A stretch of 59,545 nt of DNA from Fen-549 sp964636655 (GCA_964636655.1 CAZWTK010000011.1:1-59545); one strand, 5' to 3'. Shown: positions 33,525-42,643, counted from the first letter of the stretch. Notes: a model not told the origin generated them from the sequence alone. Translations and numbers: made by a program.

Positions 33525-34616
33525 GTGAAGATTGGAGTGCCCAAGGAAACGGCTGCCGGCGAGGCGCGTGTCGCCCTCGTCCCCGAGGTCGTTGCCAAGC
33601 TAACCGCGCAGGGGCTCGAGGTCGTCGTGGAGAAGGGCGCGGGAGCCGCCGCTGCCTTCACCGACGAGGCCTACAAGGAGGCAGGCGCCAAGCTCGCCGC
33701 CGCCAAGGACGCCTTCGGCGCCGACGTAGTCGCCAAGGTCGCCAAGCCGAGCGCCGCCGAGCTCAAGCTGCTCAAGAAGGACGCTGTGCTGATCGGCTTC
33801 CTGCAGCCGCTGACCGACCAGAAGGGAATCGACGCGCTGACCAAGCAGGGCGTCGTCGGACTGGCGATGGAGTCGGTTCCGCGCATCACGCGCGCTCAGG
33901 CGATGGACGCACTCTCCTCGCAGGCCACCATCGGCGGCTACAAGGCAGTGGTGATCGCCGCCGACCGTGTGCCCAAGCTCTTCCCGATGCTGATGACGGC
34001 AGCCGGCACGATCGCACCGGTCAAGGTGCTCGTGATCGGCGCAGGCGTAGCCGGACTACAGGCGATCGCCACGGCTCGCCGCCTCGGCGCCGTCGTCTCG
34101 GCCTTCGACATCCGCCCCGCGGTCAAGCAAGAGATCGAGAGCCTCGGCGCGCAGTTCCTCGACCTCGGTGTCGTCGGCGAGGAGACCGAGGGCGGCTACG
34201 CGAAGGAGCTCACGCCCGAGCAGCAGAAGCAGCAGCAGGCCGAGCTCGAGAAGCGAATTCCTGATTTCGACGTCATCGTCACCACCGCGATGGTTCCCGG
34301 CCGCCCGGCGCCGAAGTTGATTCCGGCCGATGCGGCCAAGGCGATGCGGCCCGGTTCGGTGATCGTCGACCTCGCCGCCGAGGGTGGCGGCAACTGCGCT
34401 CTGACCGTTCCGGGTGAGATCGTCGAGAAGGGCGGCGTCACCGTCGTCGGCTTGACGAATCTGCCGAGCGAGATGGCCTTCCACGCCAGTCAGCTCTACG
34501 CGCGCAACGTCGCCTCGCTGCTCGGACTGATGGTCAAAGACGGCGCTCTCGCACTCGACTTCGAAGACGAGATCATCGCGGGCGCCTGCGTGACCAGGAA
34601 GGAGAAGAAACAGTGA
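33525..34616 (+). CDS. pntAA: NAD(P) transhydrogenase subunit alpha part 1 (domain I)
   Basis: A 363-residue soluble NAD(H)-binding subunit of the proton-translocating transhydrogenase. It begins with KIGVPKETAAGEARVALVPE. The Rossmann motif VLVIGAGVAGLQAIATARRLGA (about 170-190) and the mobile-loop region PAPKLIPADAAKAMRPGSVIVDLAAEGGGNC are intact. The gene encodes only domain I; the membrane part is separate, as in Rhodospirillum-type three-subunit enzymes. The stop overlaps the next GTG. The complex exchanges hydride between NADH and NADP, driven by the proton gradient. Confidence 0.95.
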   Translation: MKIGVPKETAAGEARVALVPEVVAKLTAQGLEVVVEKGAGAAAAFTDEAYKEAGAKLAAAKDAFGADVVAKVAKPSAAELKLLKKDAVLIGFLQPLTDQKGIDALTKQGVVGLAMESVPRITRAQAMDALSSQATIGGYKAVVIAADRVPKLFPMLMTAAGTIAPVKVLVIGAGVAGLQAIATARRLGAVVSAFDIRPAVKQEIESLGAQFLDLGVVGEETEGGYAKELTPEQQKQQQAELEKRIPDFDVIVTTAMVPGRPAPKLIPADAAKAMRPGSVIVDLAAEGGGNCALTVPGEIVEKGGVTVVGLTNLPSEMAFHASQLYARNVASLLGLMVKDGALALDFEDEIIAGACVTRKEKKQ

Positions 34617-34942
34617 TCGGCTTCATGGCCCTGGCCGCAACAACGGCCAGCTCACACACGGACGTAACCGTCTTCCTGGCGGAGCTCACGGTCCTGATCC
34701 TGGCGATCTTCCTCGGTATCGAGGTCATCTCCAAGGTGCCGACGCTTCTGCACACGCCGCTGATGAGCGGCACCAACGCGATTCACGGCATCGTCATCGT
34801 CGGCGCCATCCTGATCGTCGGTCTCAACAACAACCTGCTCGGCCACATCATCGGCTTCTTCGCCATGGTGCTGGCGGCCGCGAACGTCGTCGGCGGCTTC
34901 GCCGTCACCGATCGCATGCTCGAGATGTTCAAGGGGAAGTAA
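34613..34942 (+). CDS. pntAB: NAD(P) transhydrogenase subunit alpha part 2 (membrane)
   Basis: A 109-residue membrane subunit with about three or four hydrophobic helices and the conserved KVPTLLHTPLMSGTNAIHGIV segment, followed by VVGGFAVTDRMLEMFK. The GTG at 34613 overlaps the pntAA stop, and the gene ends 3 nt before pntB. It carries part of the proton channel with the beta subunit. Confidence 0.94.
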   Translation: MIGFMALAATTASSHTDVTVFLAELTVLILAIFLGIEVISKVPTLLHTPLMSGTNAIHGIVIVGAILIVGLNNNLLGHIIGFFAMVLAAANVVGGFAVTDRMLEMFKGK

Positions 34943-34945
34943 CGA

Positions 34946-36361
34946 GTGAGCGCCAACCAGACCACACTCGCCTACCTGCCGACGATCATCGCGTTCATCC
35001 TCGCGCTGAAGTTCCTCTCCTCCCCCAAGCACGCGCGACTCGGCAATCAGCTCGGCGCCGTCGGCATGGCCCTGGCCATCGCGGTGACGATCGCCCAGCG
35101 TGACGTGATCCACTCGCACAACCGGGTCGGTTTCATCCTCATGGGCATCGGCGGCCTGATCGGCGCACTGATCGGCTGGTTCGGTGCACGCCTGGTGAAG
35201 ATGACGGCCATGCCGCAGATGGTGGCGCTGTTCAACGGCGTCGGCGGTGGAGCGGTGGCGCTGATCGCCGTGGTCGAGTTCCACGAGAAGATCGCCGGAC
35301 TGAGCGGGCGCCTGGCGCTCGACGTCTCGATCGCGATCATCATCTCGGCGCTGATCGGCAGCATCTCCTTCGCCGGCAGCATGATCGCCTTCGGCAAGCT
35401 GCAGGGCCTGGTGGGCGATCGTCCGATCGTCTGGCCGGGACAGAGGGTCATGAACATCCTGATCCTCGTCGCCGGAGTCACAGCCGGTGTAGTCATCCTC
35501 GGTGGCCACGACTACCAGCTCCTCTGGCTGCTTCTGATCGAGATCGCGGCCGCACTCGCCTTCGGCGTCATGTTCGTGCTGCCGATCGGTGGAGCGGACA
35601 TGCCGGTAGTGATCGCTTTGCTCAACGCCTGCACCGGACTCTCGGCCTCGGCCGCCGGGTTCGAGCTGCACCAGGACGTGCTGATCGTCAGCGGCATGCT
35701 CGTGGGCTCCTCCGGTTCACTGCTGACGCTGCTCATGTGCCGCGCCATGAATCGCTCGCTGGCCAACGTAATCTTCGGCGCCTTCGGCCAGATCCAGGCC
35801 GGCCCGGCCGGCGCCAGCTCCGAGGGCCTGACGGTCAGGGCCACCACCGCCGAGGACGTGGCGATCATGCTCGCCTACGCTCACCAGGTGGTCATCGTCC
35901 CGGGCTACGGGCTCGCCGTTGCGCAGGCGCAACAGGATGTCCGCCAGCTCGCCGACCTGCTCGAGAAGCGCGGTGTCAGAGTCGAGTACGCCATCCACCC
36001 GGTTGCCGGTCGCATGCCCGGGCACATGAACGTGCTCCTGGCCGAGGCCAACGTGCCCTACACCCAGCTAAAAGAGATGGACGAGATCAATCCCGAGTTC
36101 CCGCAGACCGACGTCTCGCTGGTGATCGGCGCGAACGACGTGGTCAACCCGGCCGCACGCTCCGACACGTCGAGCCCGATCTACGGAATGCCGATTCTCG
36201 ACGTCGACAAGTCGAAGGCGGTGGTGGTGATGAAGCGTTCGATGAATCCCGGCTTCGCCGGTATCGAGAACCACCTCTTCTACGAGCCCGAGACCTCGAT
36301 GCTGTTCGGCGACGCCAAAGACTCGGTCACCAAGCTGATCGCCGCAGTCAAGACCCTCTAG
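34946..36361 (+). CDS. pntB: NAD(P) transhydrogenase subunit beta
   Basis: A 471-residue subunit. The N-terminal two-thirds holds about eight to nine transmembrane helices, including GGVGGGAVALIAVVEF-like sequence in the channel region. The C-terminal NADP(H)-binding domain III has VPGYGLAVAQAQQDVRQLADLL (about 315-340) and GANDVVNPAARSD. GTG start at 34946. This completes the operon, and palindromic repeats that may terminate it follow directly. Confidence 0.95.
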   Translation: MSANQTTLAYLPTIIAFILALKFLSSPKHARLGNQLGAVGMALAIAVTIAQRDVIHSHNRVGFILMGIGGLIGALIGWFGARLVKMTAMPQMVALFNGVGGGAVALIAVVEFHEKIAGLSGRLALDVSIAIIISALIGSISFAGSMIAFGKLQGLVGDRPIVWPGQRVMNILILVAGVTAGVVILGGHDYQLLWLLLIEIAAALAFGVMFVLPIGGADMPVVIALLNACTGLSASAAGFELHQDVLIVSGMLVGSSGSLLTLLMCRAMNRSLANVIFGAFGQIQAGPAGASSEGLTVRATTAEDVAIMLAYAHQVVIVPGYGLAVAQAQQDVRQLADLLEKRGVRVEYAIHPVAGRMPGHMNVLLAEANVPYTQLKEMDEINPEFPQTDVSLVIGANDVVNPAARSDTSSPIYGMPILDVDKSKAVVVMKRSMNPGFAGIENHLFYEPETSMLFGDAKDSVTKLIAAVKTL

Positions 36362-36368
36362 TAATCCC

Positions 36369-36424
36369 GTGCCAGACTTCAGTCTGGCTCGGGCGTGCAA
36401 CCAGGTGCCAGACTTCAGTCTGGC
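36369..36424. repeat. Two copies of a 20-bp palindromic repeat at a gap edge
   Basis: GTGCCAGACTTCAGTCTGGC occurs at 36369-36388 and again at 36405-36424, 36 bp apart. Each contains GCCAGACT/AGTCTGGC arms around TC. The second copy touches the N run, so more copies may be hidden. The hairpins follow pntB by 7 bp and may also terminate transcription. Confidence 0.85.
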
Positions 36425-36524
36425 NNNNNNNNNNNNNNNNNNNNNNNNNNNNNNNNNNNNNNNNNNNNNNNNNNNNNNNNNNNNNNNNNNNNNNNNNNNN
36501 NNNNNNNNNNNNNNNNNNNNNNNN
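36425..36524. other. Assembly gap of 100 N
   Basis: Placeholder-length gap starting exactly at the end of a palindromic repeat, consistent with assembly failure in a repeat array or a strong hairpin. Confidence 0.95.
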
Positions 36525-36566
36525 ATCTACAGCGGCCGTCGCGGCGGGTCATCGGCCGGCAGCCCG

Positions 36567-36887
36567 TCAGGGAATCCGGACGTCCCTGTGCTCGCTTGCG
36601 ATCCGCTTCTCGTCCTCACTCAGATCGGACTCCTTGACCGGGCTGATGATCGACCAGTGCTTGCCGACCGGGCAGCGCTGAATCCTCAACCAGCCCAGGC
36701 GAACCGCCTTCAGAGACGCTCCGGGAATCCAGATCGTCGTAAAGAGATGGCCTCTCCGGCAGCGAACGACGAGATTTCCGCCCACCCGGTAACCGCGCAG
36801 CTTCATCGCAACCGGCTCCAGAAGGAGGCCCGCGATGACGATCAGCGAGCGGCGGCGGCGAGAGGCCTGGCGCTTCTTCACGCTCAT
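36567..36887 (-). CDS. Conserved small actinobacterial protein with Cys/His pairs
   Basis: A 106-residue protein with a basic N-terminus (MSVKKRQASRRRRS). A conserved core VVRCRRGHLFTTIWIPG...RCPVGKHW follows, in which Cys-x2-Gly-His and Cys-x3-Lys-His could bind zinc, and then an ISPVKESDLSEDEK tail. I recognise the pattern from actinobacterial hypothetical proteins but no function is known. The ATG at 36887 gives a start at a basic N-terminus; the longer frame adds nothing conserved. Confidence 0.75.
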   Translation of the reverse strand: MSVKKRQASRRRRSLIVIAGLLLEPVAMKLRGYRVGGNLVVRCRRGHLFTTIWIPGASLKAVRLGWLRIQRCPVGKHWSIISPVKESDLSEDEKRIASEHRDVRIP

Positions 36888-37014
36888 ACAGTACCCCCGG
36901 CCCGTTCCAACCAACGCGCTTTCCGGCGGAGCCAGCCGAGCGGCGACATATGCGCGGTATTGATTCGATACGAAATCGGCACGTTTTGCGCGCTTTCATT
37001 GGCTACGTTTCAGG

Positions 37015-37046
37015 ACCCCGCGGGCGGGTGGATCGGTGGCGGGCGA
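37015..37046 (+). repeat. Dispersed G-rich intergenic repeat, copy at 37.0 kb
   Basis: GACCCCGCGGGCGGGTGG followed by ATCGGTGGCGGGCG, one mismatch from the 24330 copy. It lies 15 bp beyond the stop of the kinase gene, in the 173-bp gap after the small conserved gene. Confidence 0.85.
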
Positions 37047-37060
37047 ATAGAGAATTGCCC

Positions 37061-37768
37061 TCACTCAGCCTCGCCGGAAGCCCCCCGGCTCGACCGAAGG
37101 CCGGATGACTCTCGTCGCCTCAGCTTCGGATCGCTCACATTCGTGTTATCGATCACGACGTCGGCGATCTCCTGCGGGGCGCAGCGGTTGAAGTACAGCT
37201 CCTGGCCCGGGATGTAGCGGCGCCGGTAGCGCTCCCGCACAGCTTCCACACCGCCCATCAGCTCCCGGTCGCGCGCCTCGGCGCGGCGTAGCGTCTCGTC
37301 GAATTCCGCATGAACGAAGATCGAGAAATCCCAGAACGAACACAGCTCGGGACGAAGCAGGAAGACGCCGTCGAAGAGCAGGATCGAGTTGGGTGAGGCC
37401 GTCTCCTCGACAGCTGAGACCTTCTCATCCACCCGATAGTCGAAGAGCGCGCGGCGGAAGCGCAGCGACCCGCCCGGCCCAAGCGGCTCGAGTACGAGCC
37501 CGCGCAACGCGTCGTAGTCGAATGAATCGAGGAAATAGCCCTCGGGCGAATCGGGGCCGCGCCGGTAGCGCAGCTCGCGCGGATTATGGAAACTGTCGAC
37601 CCCGGCCCGGACGACCTGCCGTTTCCCCGCCAGGAATGCCGCCAGCTCGTCGGCCAGGACGGTCTTGCCGGCGCCGTCGGGCCCATCGATTGCGACGCGT
37701 AGCGGATGAGGCGGCTCGCGCTCGAGCAGGAGACCGCCGAGCAGCTCGAGCAACTCCGGGCGCCTCAT
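37061..37768 (-). CDS. Uridine-kinase-like P-loop kinase
   Basis: A 235-residue cytosolic kinase. The P-loop IDGPDGAGKTVLADEL (about 27-42) is present, and GVDSFHNPRELRYRRGPDSPEGYFLDSFDYDAL is typical of the uridine kinase/phosphoribulokinase fold. A LLFDGVFLLRPEL Walker-B-like strand and an RRYIPGQELYF segment follow. It probably phosphorylates a nucleoside, but related pantothenate-kinase-like enzymes cannot be excluded. It begins 3 bp after the ABC-2 permease stop and may be the last gene of that operon. Confidence 0.83.
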   Translation of the reverse strand: MRRPELLELLGGLLLEREPPHPLRVAIDGPDGAGKTVLADELAAFLAGKRQVVRAGVDSFHNPRELRYRRGPDSPEGYFLDSFDYDALRGLVLEPLGPGGSLRFRRALFDYRVDEKVSAVEETASPNSILLFDGVFLLRPELCSFWDFSIFVHAEFDETLRRAEARDRELMGGVEAVRERYRRRYIPGQELYFNRCAPQEIADVVIDNTNVSDPKLRRRESSGLRSSRGASGEAE

Positions 37769-37770
37769 CT

Positions 37771-38508
37771 CTAGCCTGTTCGCCGCCTGAGCGTCGAGGC
37801 GCCGAGTGCGATCGCGAGCACCGTCACCCCGAGCGTGACGCCCAGATCGAGCGCGAAGCGCCCGCCGAAGGCGCCGAGCGCGGTGGCCTGATGAAGGGCG
37901 TCATAGGCGTAGGTGAACGGGAAGGCGTCGGACAGACCGCGCAGCCAGCCGGCCATCTGCGCGCGGTCGATGAACAGGCCGCAAAGCAGGATCTGGGGGA
38001 AGATGAAGGCGGGCATGAACTGGATCGCCTGGAACTCGGTGCGGGCAAACGCGCTGACGAAGAGGCCGAGCGAGGTACCGAGGATGGCGTTCGAGATCGC
38101 CAGCAGCACGACCGCCCAGGCGGGCCCCTGGGTGTGCAGGTCGAGCGCGCCGAAGGCAACGATCGAGACCAGCGTCGCCTGCACGGCGGCGAAGAGCGCG
38201 AAGGCGATGCCGTAGCCGGCGAGCACGTCGAACTTGGCCAGGGGCAGCGCCATCAGGCGCTCGAGCGTGCCCGAGACCCGTTCGCGCAACATCGTGATCG
38301 AGGTGATCAGGAACATCGTGATCAGCGGGAAGAGGCCGAGCAGCGGGCCGCCGATCTGCTGGAACACCTCGGGACGGTCGGCGAAGATCTGGTTGAGCAG
38401 GAAGACGAGCACGATCGGCACTCCGAGCAGGAGCACGATCGTGCGCGGGTCGCGGCGCAGCTGGTTGAGGACGCGGATAGCGGTGGCCGAGGTGGCGCGG
38501 AAGCTCAC
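37771..38508 (-). CDS. ABC-2 type transporter permease
   Basis: A 245-residue membrane protein with six probable helices. The N-terminal cytoplasmic segment RVLNQLRRDPRTIVLLL and the ISTMLRERVSGTLERLMALPL-like stretch (about 70-90) are typical of ABC-2 permeases. The GTG at 38508 overlaps the ATPase stop (GTGA), coupling the two. It forms an exporter with the next-listed ATPase; substrate unknown. Confidence 0.9.
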   Translation of the reverse strand: MSFRATSATAIRVLNQLRRDPRTIVLLLGVPIVLVFLLNQIFADRPEVFQQIGGPLLGLFPLITMFLITSITMLRERVSGTLERLMALPLAKFDVLAGYGIAFALFAAVQATLVSIVAFGALDLHTQGPAWAVVLLAISNAILGTSLGLFVSAFARTEFQAIQFMPAFIFPQILLCGLFIDRAQMAGWLRGLSDAFPFTYAYDALHQATALGAFGGRFALDLGVTLGVTVLAIALGASTLRRRTG

Positions 38509-39224
38509 TCCGTCTTCTCCCCGATCAGAGCCAGGAAGGCTTCGTCGAGATCCTGCTGGCCGCTGCGTGCGCGCACCTCTGCGGGAGTGCCGGTTGCGAT
38601 CAGCTTGCCGCCGCGCAGGAGCAGCAGATCATGGCAGTGGTCGGCCTCGTCCATGACGTGGCTGGAGACGAGCAGCGTCTTTCCCTGCCGGGCCAACGCG
38701 TTGAAGGTGCTCCAGAGATCGCGCCGAAGCACCGGATCGAGCCCGACGGTAGGCTCATCGAGCACGAGAAGCTCGGGGCTGCCGATCAGCGCCGTCGCAA
38801 GCGAGACGCGCGCCCGCTGCCCACCCGAGAGCCGGTTGACGACACGGCCCGCAAACGCAGTCATGTCCACGGTCTCCAGCACCTCGTCCACGCTCGCGGC
38901 CGGCGCGTCCAGGATGCGGGCGAAGTAGCGCAGGTTCTCGCGCACGCTCAGATCGCCGTAGACGGCCGGATTCTGGGTCATGTAGCCGACCTTCCAGCGC
39001 AAGGGCGGCGTTCCCGCCGGCTCGCCGAGTACCGTGATCGTCCCCGCCTCGACGATCTGGACGCCGACGATCGCACGCATCAGCGTCGTCTTGCCGCTGC
39101 CGCTCGGCCCGAGCAGGCCTGTCACCCGTCCCGAGGTGACTGCGAGTGATATCTCGTCAAGCACGACCACCCCTCCGCGGCGGACGTGCAGCTTGTTCAC
39201 GACGATGCTGGGCGAGTCGGGCAC
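38505..39224 (-). CDS. ABC transporter ATP-binding protein (ABC-2 exporter)
   Basis: A 239-residue ATPase with Walker A GPSGSGKTT (about 37-45), signature RLSGGQRARVSLATAL (about 132-147), Walker B LLVLDEPTVGLD, and an SSHVMDEADHC switch region. This is the standard partner of an ABC-2 permease. GTG start at 39224, first gene of a probable ATPase-permease-kinase operon, diverging from the RCC1-repeat gene across a 99-bp gap. Confidence 0.93.
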   Translation of the reverse strand: MPDSPSIVVNKLHVRRGGVVVLDEISLAVTSGRVTGLLGPSGSGKTTLMRAIVGVQIVEAGTITVLGEPAGTPPLRWKVGYMTQNPAVYGDLSVRENLRYFARILDAPAASVDEVLETVDMTAFAGRVVNRLSGGQRARVSLATALIGSPELLVLDEPTVGLDPVLRRDLWSTFNALARQGKTLLVSSHVMDEADHCHDLLLLRGGKLIATGTPAEVRARSGQQDLDEAFLALIGEKTE

Positions 39225-39323
39225 TGGGCGGTAGTCAAGCAGGTCGAGGCGGCCGCTGCGGGACGAGATAGGAAACCCCGATTACACCCACCGAGGTCGA
39301 TAGCGATAAGGTCGTCGAGTCGA

Positions 39324-41666
39324 ATGGTCTACGACCGGAAAGCGCGCTGGGCTTCATGTGTCAACGGGAAAACGCGGAAGCCGTTTATCTGCCTTTTCCT
39401 AGTCGGGCTCCTGGCCTGGGCGCCTGCCTGCGGAAGCCGGGCCGGTGAGACACATCGGGGCTTTCTACGACCTGCTCGAGCGATCTCCATAAGCGCCGGC
39501 GGAGATCAAGCCTGCGCAATCCTCGCCGATCGGACCGTCCGCTGCTGGGGCAGCAACCTGGACGGCTCGCTCGGGAACGGCAAGGCATACGGCAGCACGG
39601 TTCCCGTTCGGGTCAGAAACCTGCACGGAGTGAGGCAGCTGAGCGTCGGGATCGTGCGGTCATGCGCGCTCGTGGCGGGAGGCAAGGTCAAATGCTGGGG
39701 TCTCGGCGAGCGAGTATCGGTCGCGGTGAAGGGGATCTCCGGTGCCAGGCAGGTGAGCGCCGGAGGCGCCCTCACGGCATGTGCGCTCATGTCCGATCGC
39801 GCGGTCCGGTGCTGGAAGACCGGGAAGCCCTTCCCCGTCCGCGGAATCCGCGATGCGATCGCAATCGGCGCCGGTCGTGACCACGCCTGTGCCCTTCTCT
39901 CGAGCGGCGAGGTTGAGTGCTGGGGCGGAAACCTCTCCGGCCAGCTGGGAGACGGAACTCAGACGGACAGCGCCACGCCCGTCCGGGTAGCCGGGATCGA
40001 CGATGCAATCTCTATCAGCGTGGCCGACTTCTTCACCTGCGCCCTGATTTCGGGCGGCAAGGTCAAGTGCTGGGGCAACAACGACCGGGATCAGCTCGGC
40101 GAAGGCTCCGGAGGACATTGGCGCTTGATGCCCGACGGCCAGCAAGAGATCAGCGTGACCCCGGTGCTCGTCAACGGCATCGAGGGAGCAACCGCGGTCT
40201 TCACCGGTGGAGGCTCAGGCGACATCGATCAGACGACCCGGGACGGCCACACCTGCGTCCTCTTCCCGGGAGGGACTATCAAGTGCTGGGGGGATGGTCT
40301 GTTCGGAGAGCTCGGTTTCAGCCCGACGCTCATCTCCAACCTCGAAACCGATTACTACATGGGCTTTGAGACCAGCGCGAGGCCGCTGGCAGTCGAGCGG
40401 GTCTCCGGGGTCAATGACCTGGCTCTCGGCGGAGCGAGCAGCTGCGCCCTCGAGCGCGGCGGCTCGGTCGAGTGCTGGGGAAACAACAGGGTGGGCCAAC
40501 TCGGCAACGGCACCAGAGGCGCCTACAACAGACCGGTCGAGGTGAACGGAATCGACAACGCCTCGAGCGTGATCGCCGGCGACTTCTTCAGCTGCGCCTT
40601 GCTCTCCAACCAAGAGGTCGACTGCTGGGGAGCCGGCGATGACGGCCGGCTCGGAAACGGCTCTCTCGAGGCAGAGCCTTCCCCGGTTGCCGTGAAAGGG
40701 ATCGCGAATGCCATATCGATCGGTGGAGGAGGCGCCAATGTCGGCGGTGCCACGGAAACATGGACCGGCCAGACCTGTGCGGTTCTGTCCACCGGGACGA
40801 TCAAGTGCTGGGGCTCGAGGCCTCTCGGAGATGGATCAAAGGCCGAGCGGGGAAGCTCCATGCCGGTGACTGTGAAAGGGATCACAACTGCGGATACCGT
40901 GGCCTTTGGCGGAGATAACGGCGCCCACGCCTGCGCCACTGTTCGAAGCGGCATGTGGGCTAGCGTTCCCGCTCCGCTCCGCTCTGCCGCGGCCTGGCTC
41001 GAAGGTGTTGGGAGTTCAGGAGATCGGGTTGAATGCTGGGGATCGAGCCTGACTCCGTTGCCGAAGCCGGTAGAGGGCATCGCCGATGCTCGCTCCGTGG
41101 CTTCCGGAGACGGCTTCAGCTGCGCGGTTCTGAGCGACGGCAAGGTTGACTGCTGGGGCAACGACGAGGGTGGACCGTACGCCGTCCCCGCGGGGTACCA
41201 GGCAGTGAAGAACGCCGTCGTGGTCAGCGCCGGCTCCGGTTTTGCCTGCGCATTACGCTCCACGGGTCGGGTCGTCTGCTGGGGCGATGATCAGAATGGT
41301 CAGCTCGGAGACGGAAACGGCGGCGCTGGCGCCATCCCGGGCGAGGTCGAGGGAATTCGCGGCGCGGTCGCGCTCAGCTCCAGCTCTCAGGCCTCCTGCG
41401 CCGTGCTCCGCGACGGCACGGTCTGGTGCTGGGGGATCGACTGGGATGGCGTCCTTGGTGGCGGAGCTTCGCAAACCGAGGCGTTCTCGCCCGTTCGGAT
41501 CAAGGGCGTCTCCATGGCCAGGACGGTGAGCGTCGGCTCGTCTCACGCCTGCGCGAGCCTGACCGACGGTAGGGTCGAGTGCTGGGGCTCGAACTCTTAC
41601 GGCCAGCTCGGAAACGGAGGGATTGACTACAACCCGGTCCCGGTCGGCGTAGTCGGCCTGTCATAG
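39324..41666 (+). CDS. Exported RCC1-repeat (beta-propeller) protein
   Basis: A 780-residue protein. A basic N-terminus and hydrophobic segment (about 18-36) end in WAPACGS, which resembles a lipoprotein or signal-peptidase site. The remainder is about fourteen RCC1-type repeats, each ending in CWG (one is CWK), often followed by xNxxGQLGxG. Most repeats also carry a second Cys in a CALxxG stretch, which suggests one disulfide per blade outside the cell. Fourteen repeats would make two seven-bladed propellers. RCC1-family regulators are nucleotide exchange factors in eukaryotes; bacterial secreted forms have unknown ligands. Confidence 0.88.
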   Translation: MVYDRKARWASCVNGKTRKPFICLFLVGLLAWAPACGSRAGETHRGFLRPARAISISAGGDQACAILADRTVRCWGSNLDGSLGNGKAYGSTVPVRVRNLHGVRQLSVGIVRSCALVAGGKVKCWGLGERVSVAVKGISGARQVSAGGALTACALMSDRAVRCWKTGKPFPVRGIRDAIAIGAGRDHACALLSSGEVECWGGNLSGQLGDGTQTDSATPVRVAGIDDAISISVADFFTCALISGGKVKCWGNNDRDQLGEGSGGHWRLMPDGQQEISVTPVLVNGIEGATAVFTGGGSGDIDQTTRDGHTCVLFPGGTIKCWGDGLFGELGFSPTLISNLETDYYMGFETSARPLAVERVSGVNDLALGGASSCALERGGSVECWGNNRVGQLGNGTRGAYNRPVEVNGIDNASSVIAGDFFSCALLSNQEVDCWGAGDDGRLGNGSLEAEPSPVAVKGIANAISIGGGGANVGGATETWTGQTCAVLSTGTIKCWGSRPLGDGSKAERGSSMPVTVKGITTADTVAFGGDNGAHACATVRSGMWASVPAPLRSAAAWLEGVGSSGDRVECWGSSLTPLPKPVEGIADARSVASGDGFSCAVLSDGKVDCWGNDEGGPYAVPAGYQAVKNAVVVSAGSGFACALRSTGRVVCWGDDQNGQLGDGNGGAGAIPGEVEGIRGAVALSSSSQASCAVLRDGTVWCWGIDWDGVLGGGASQTEAFSPVRIKGVSMARTVSVGSSHACASLTDGRVECWGSNSYGQLGNGGIDYNPVPVGVVGLS

Positions 41667-41676
41667 GCTCGCCGAG

Positions 41677-41682
41677 TACGCT
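41677..41682 (+). promoter_or_regulatory. -10 box of leaderless cyclodeaminase-family gene
   Basis: TACGCT, TCGAAC (6 nt), then GTG at 41689. It begins only 11 bp after the RCC1-repeat stop. Confidence 0.55.
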
Positions 41683-41688
41683 TCGAAC

Positions 41689-42627
41689 GTGACCCCGTTC
41701 CTGACCGCCGACAACGTCCGCGCCGCCGTCTCGCCCGAGCGCGCCGTCGAGGCGGTGCGTGACGGCTTCATCGCCTATGCGCGCGGCGAGTGGACGATGC
41801 CGCCGAAGGTCTACGTCGCCGCCTATCCAAACGGCGACTTCCGCGCCATGCCAGCGATCGGCGGCGGCCACGCTGTGCTCAAGTGGGTCACCTCCTTCCC
41901 GGTGAACATCGAGCGTGGGCTGCCGACGGTGAAGGCGATCGTGCTCGTCTCGGACGCGGAGACGGGGATGCCGGTCGCCGTGCTCGAGGGCTCGGCGCTG
42001 ACCGCTCTGCGCACCGGCGCCGCGGCGGTGCTGGCCGCCGAGACGCTGGCAAGAACCGACGCCGGCTCGGTCGCGGTGATCGGCGCCGGGGTGAACGGAA
42101 CGGCGACGGCACGCACTTTCATCCACCGGGGGCGCACGCCGATCCTCTGGGACAAGGATCCCGAACGGGCGCGCCGCGCCGCCGAGGAGCTCGGTGCCGA
42201 GGTCGCCGGCGACGTCGCCCAGGCACTCGCTTCCGACATCGTCGCCAGCGTCACTCCGGGACACGAGATCATCTTCGCCGAGAGTTCGCTCCAGCCCGGC
42301 CAGCACGTCAGCCTGATGGGCGCCGACGGCCCCGGCAAGTGCGAGATCGCCCCGCGCGAGCTCGCCCGTACGCATGTCTTCTGCGACGACTGGACGCAGG
42401 CCTCGCACGCCGGCGAGCTGCAGCATCCGGTGCGCGAGCAACTGCTCGAGCGATCTCACGTGACCCAACTCGGCGACGTGCTCGCCGGCCTGGCGCCCGG
42501 CCGCACCACCGCCGACGAAATCACGACCTTCGACTCGACCGGTCTGGCGATTCAGGATCTGGCGCTGGCGCTGATGTTGCTGGAGAGGGTCGGCGAGCTG
42601 GAGGGCGTGCTGGAACTGCCGCTCTGA
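41689..42627 (+). CDS. Ornithine cyclodeaminase/mu-crystallin family protein
   Basis: A 312-residue NAD(P)-dependent protein. The substrate domain contains AVLKWVTSFPVN with the active-site Lys and GLPTVKAIVLVSDAETGMPVAVLEGSALTALRTGA. The Rossmann motif is VAVIGAGVNGTATARTF (about 128-144). Family members include ornithine cyclodeaminase, alanine dehydrogenase and ketimine reductase, and the substrate cannot be fixed here. Start GTG at 41689 with its own -10 box, convergent with the F420-reductase-like gene. Confidence 0.9.
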   Translation: MTPFLTADNVRAAVSPERAVEAVRDGFIAYARGEWTMPPKVYVAAYPNGDFRAMPAIGGGHAVLKWVTSFPVNIERGLPTVKAIVLVSDAETGMPVAVLEGSALTALRTGAAAVLAAETLARTDAGSVAVIGAGVNGTATARTFIHRGRTPILWDKDPERARRAAEELGAEVAGDVAQALASDIVASVTPGHEIIFAESSLQPGQHVSLMGADGPGKCEIAPRELARTHVFCDDWTQASHAGELQHPVREQLLERSHVTQLGDVLAGLAPGRTTADEITTFDSTGLAIQDLALALMLLERVGELEGVLELPL

Positions 42628-42643
42628 TCCGAGGCTCAGAACG

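Noticed and set aside
34652..35671. 339-residue minus-strand open frame opposite the transhydrogenase genes
   Set aside because: Composition is His/Asp/Arg-rich antisense shadow of pntAB-pntB, with no domain.
36369..36424. Possible CRISPR array
   Set aside because: Repeats are 20 bp and palindromic, the spacer is only 16 bp, and no cas genes are present.
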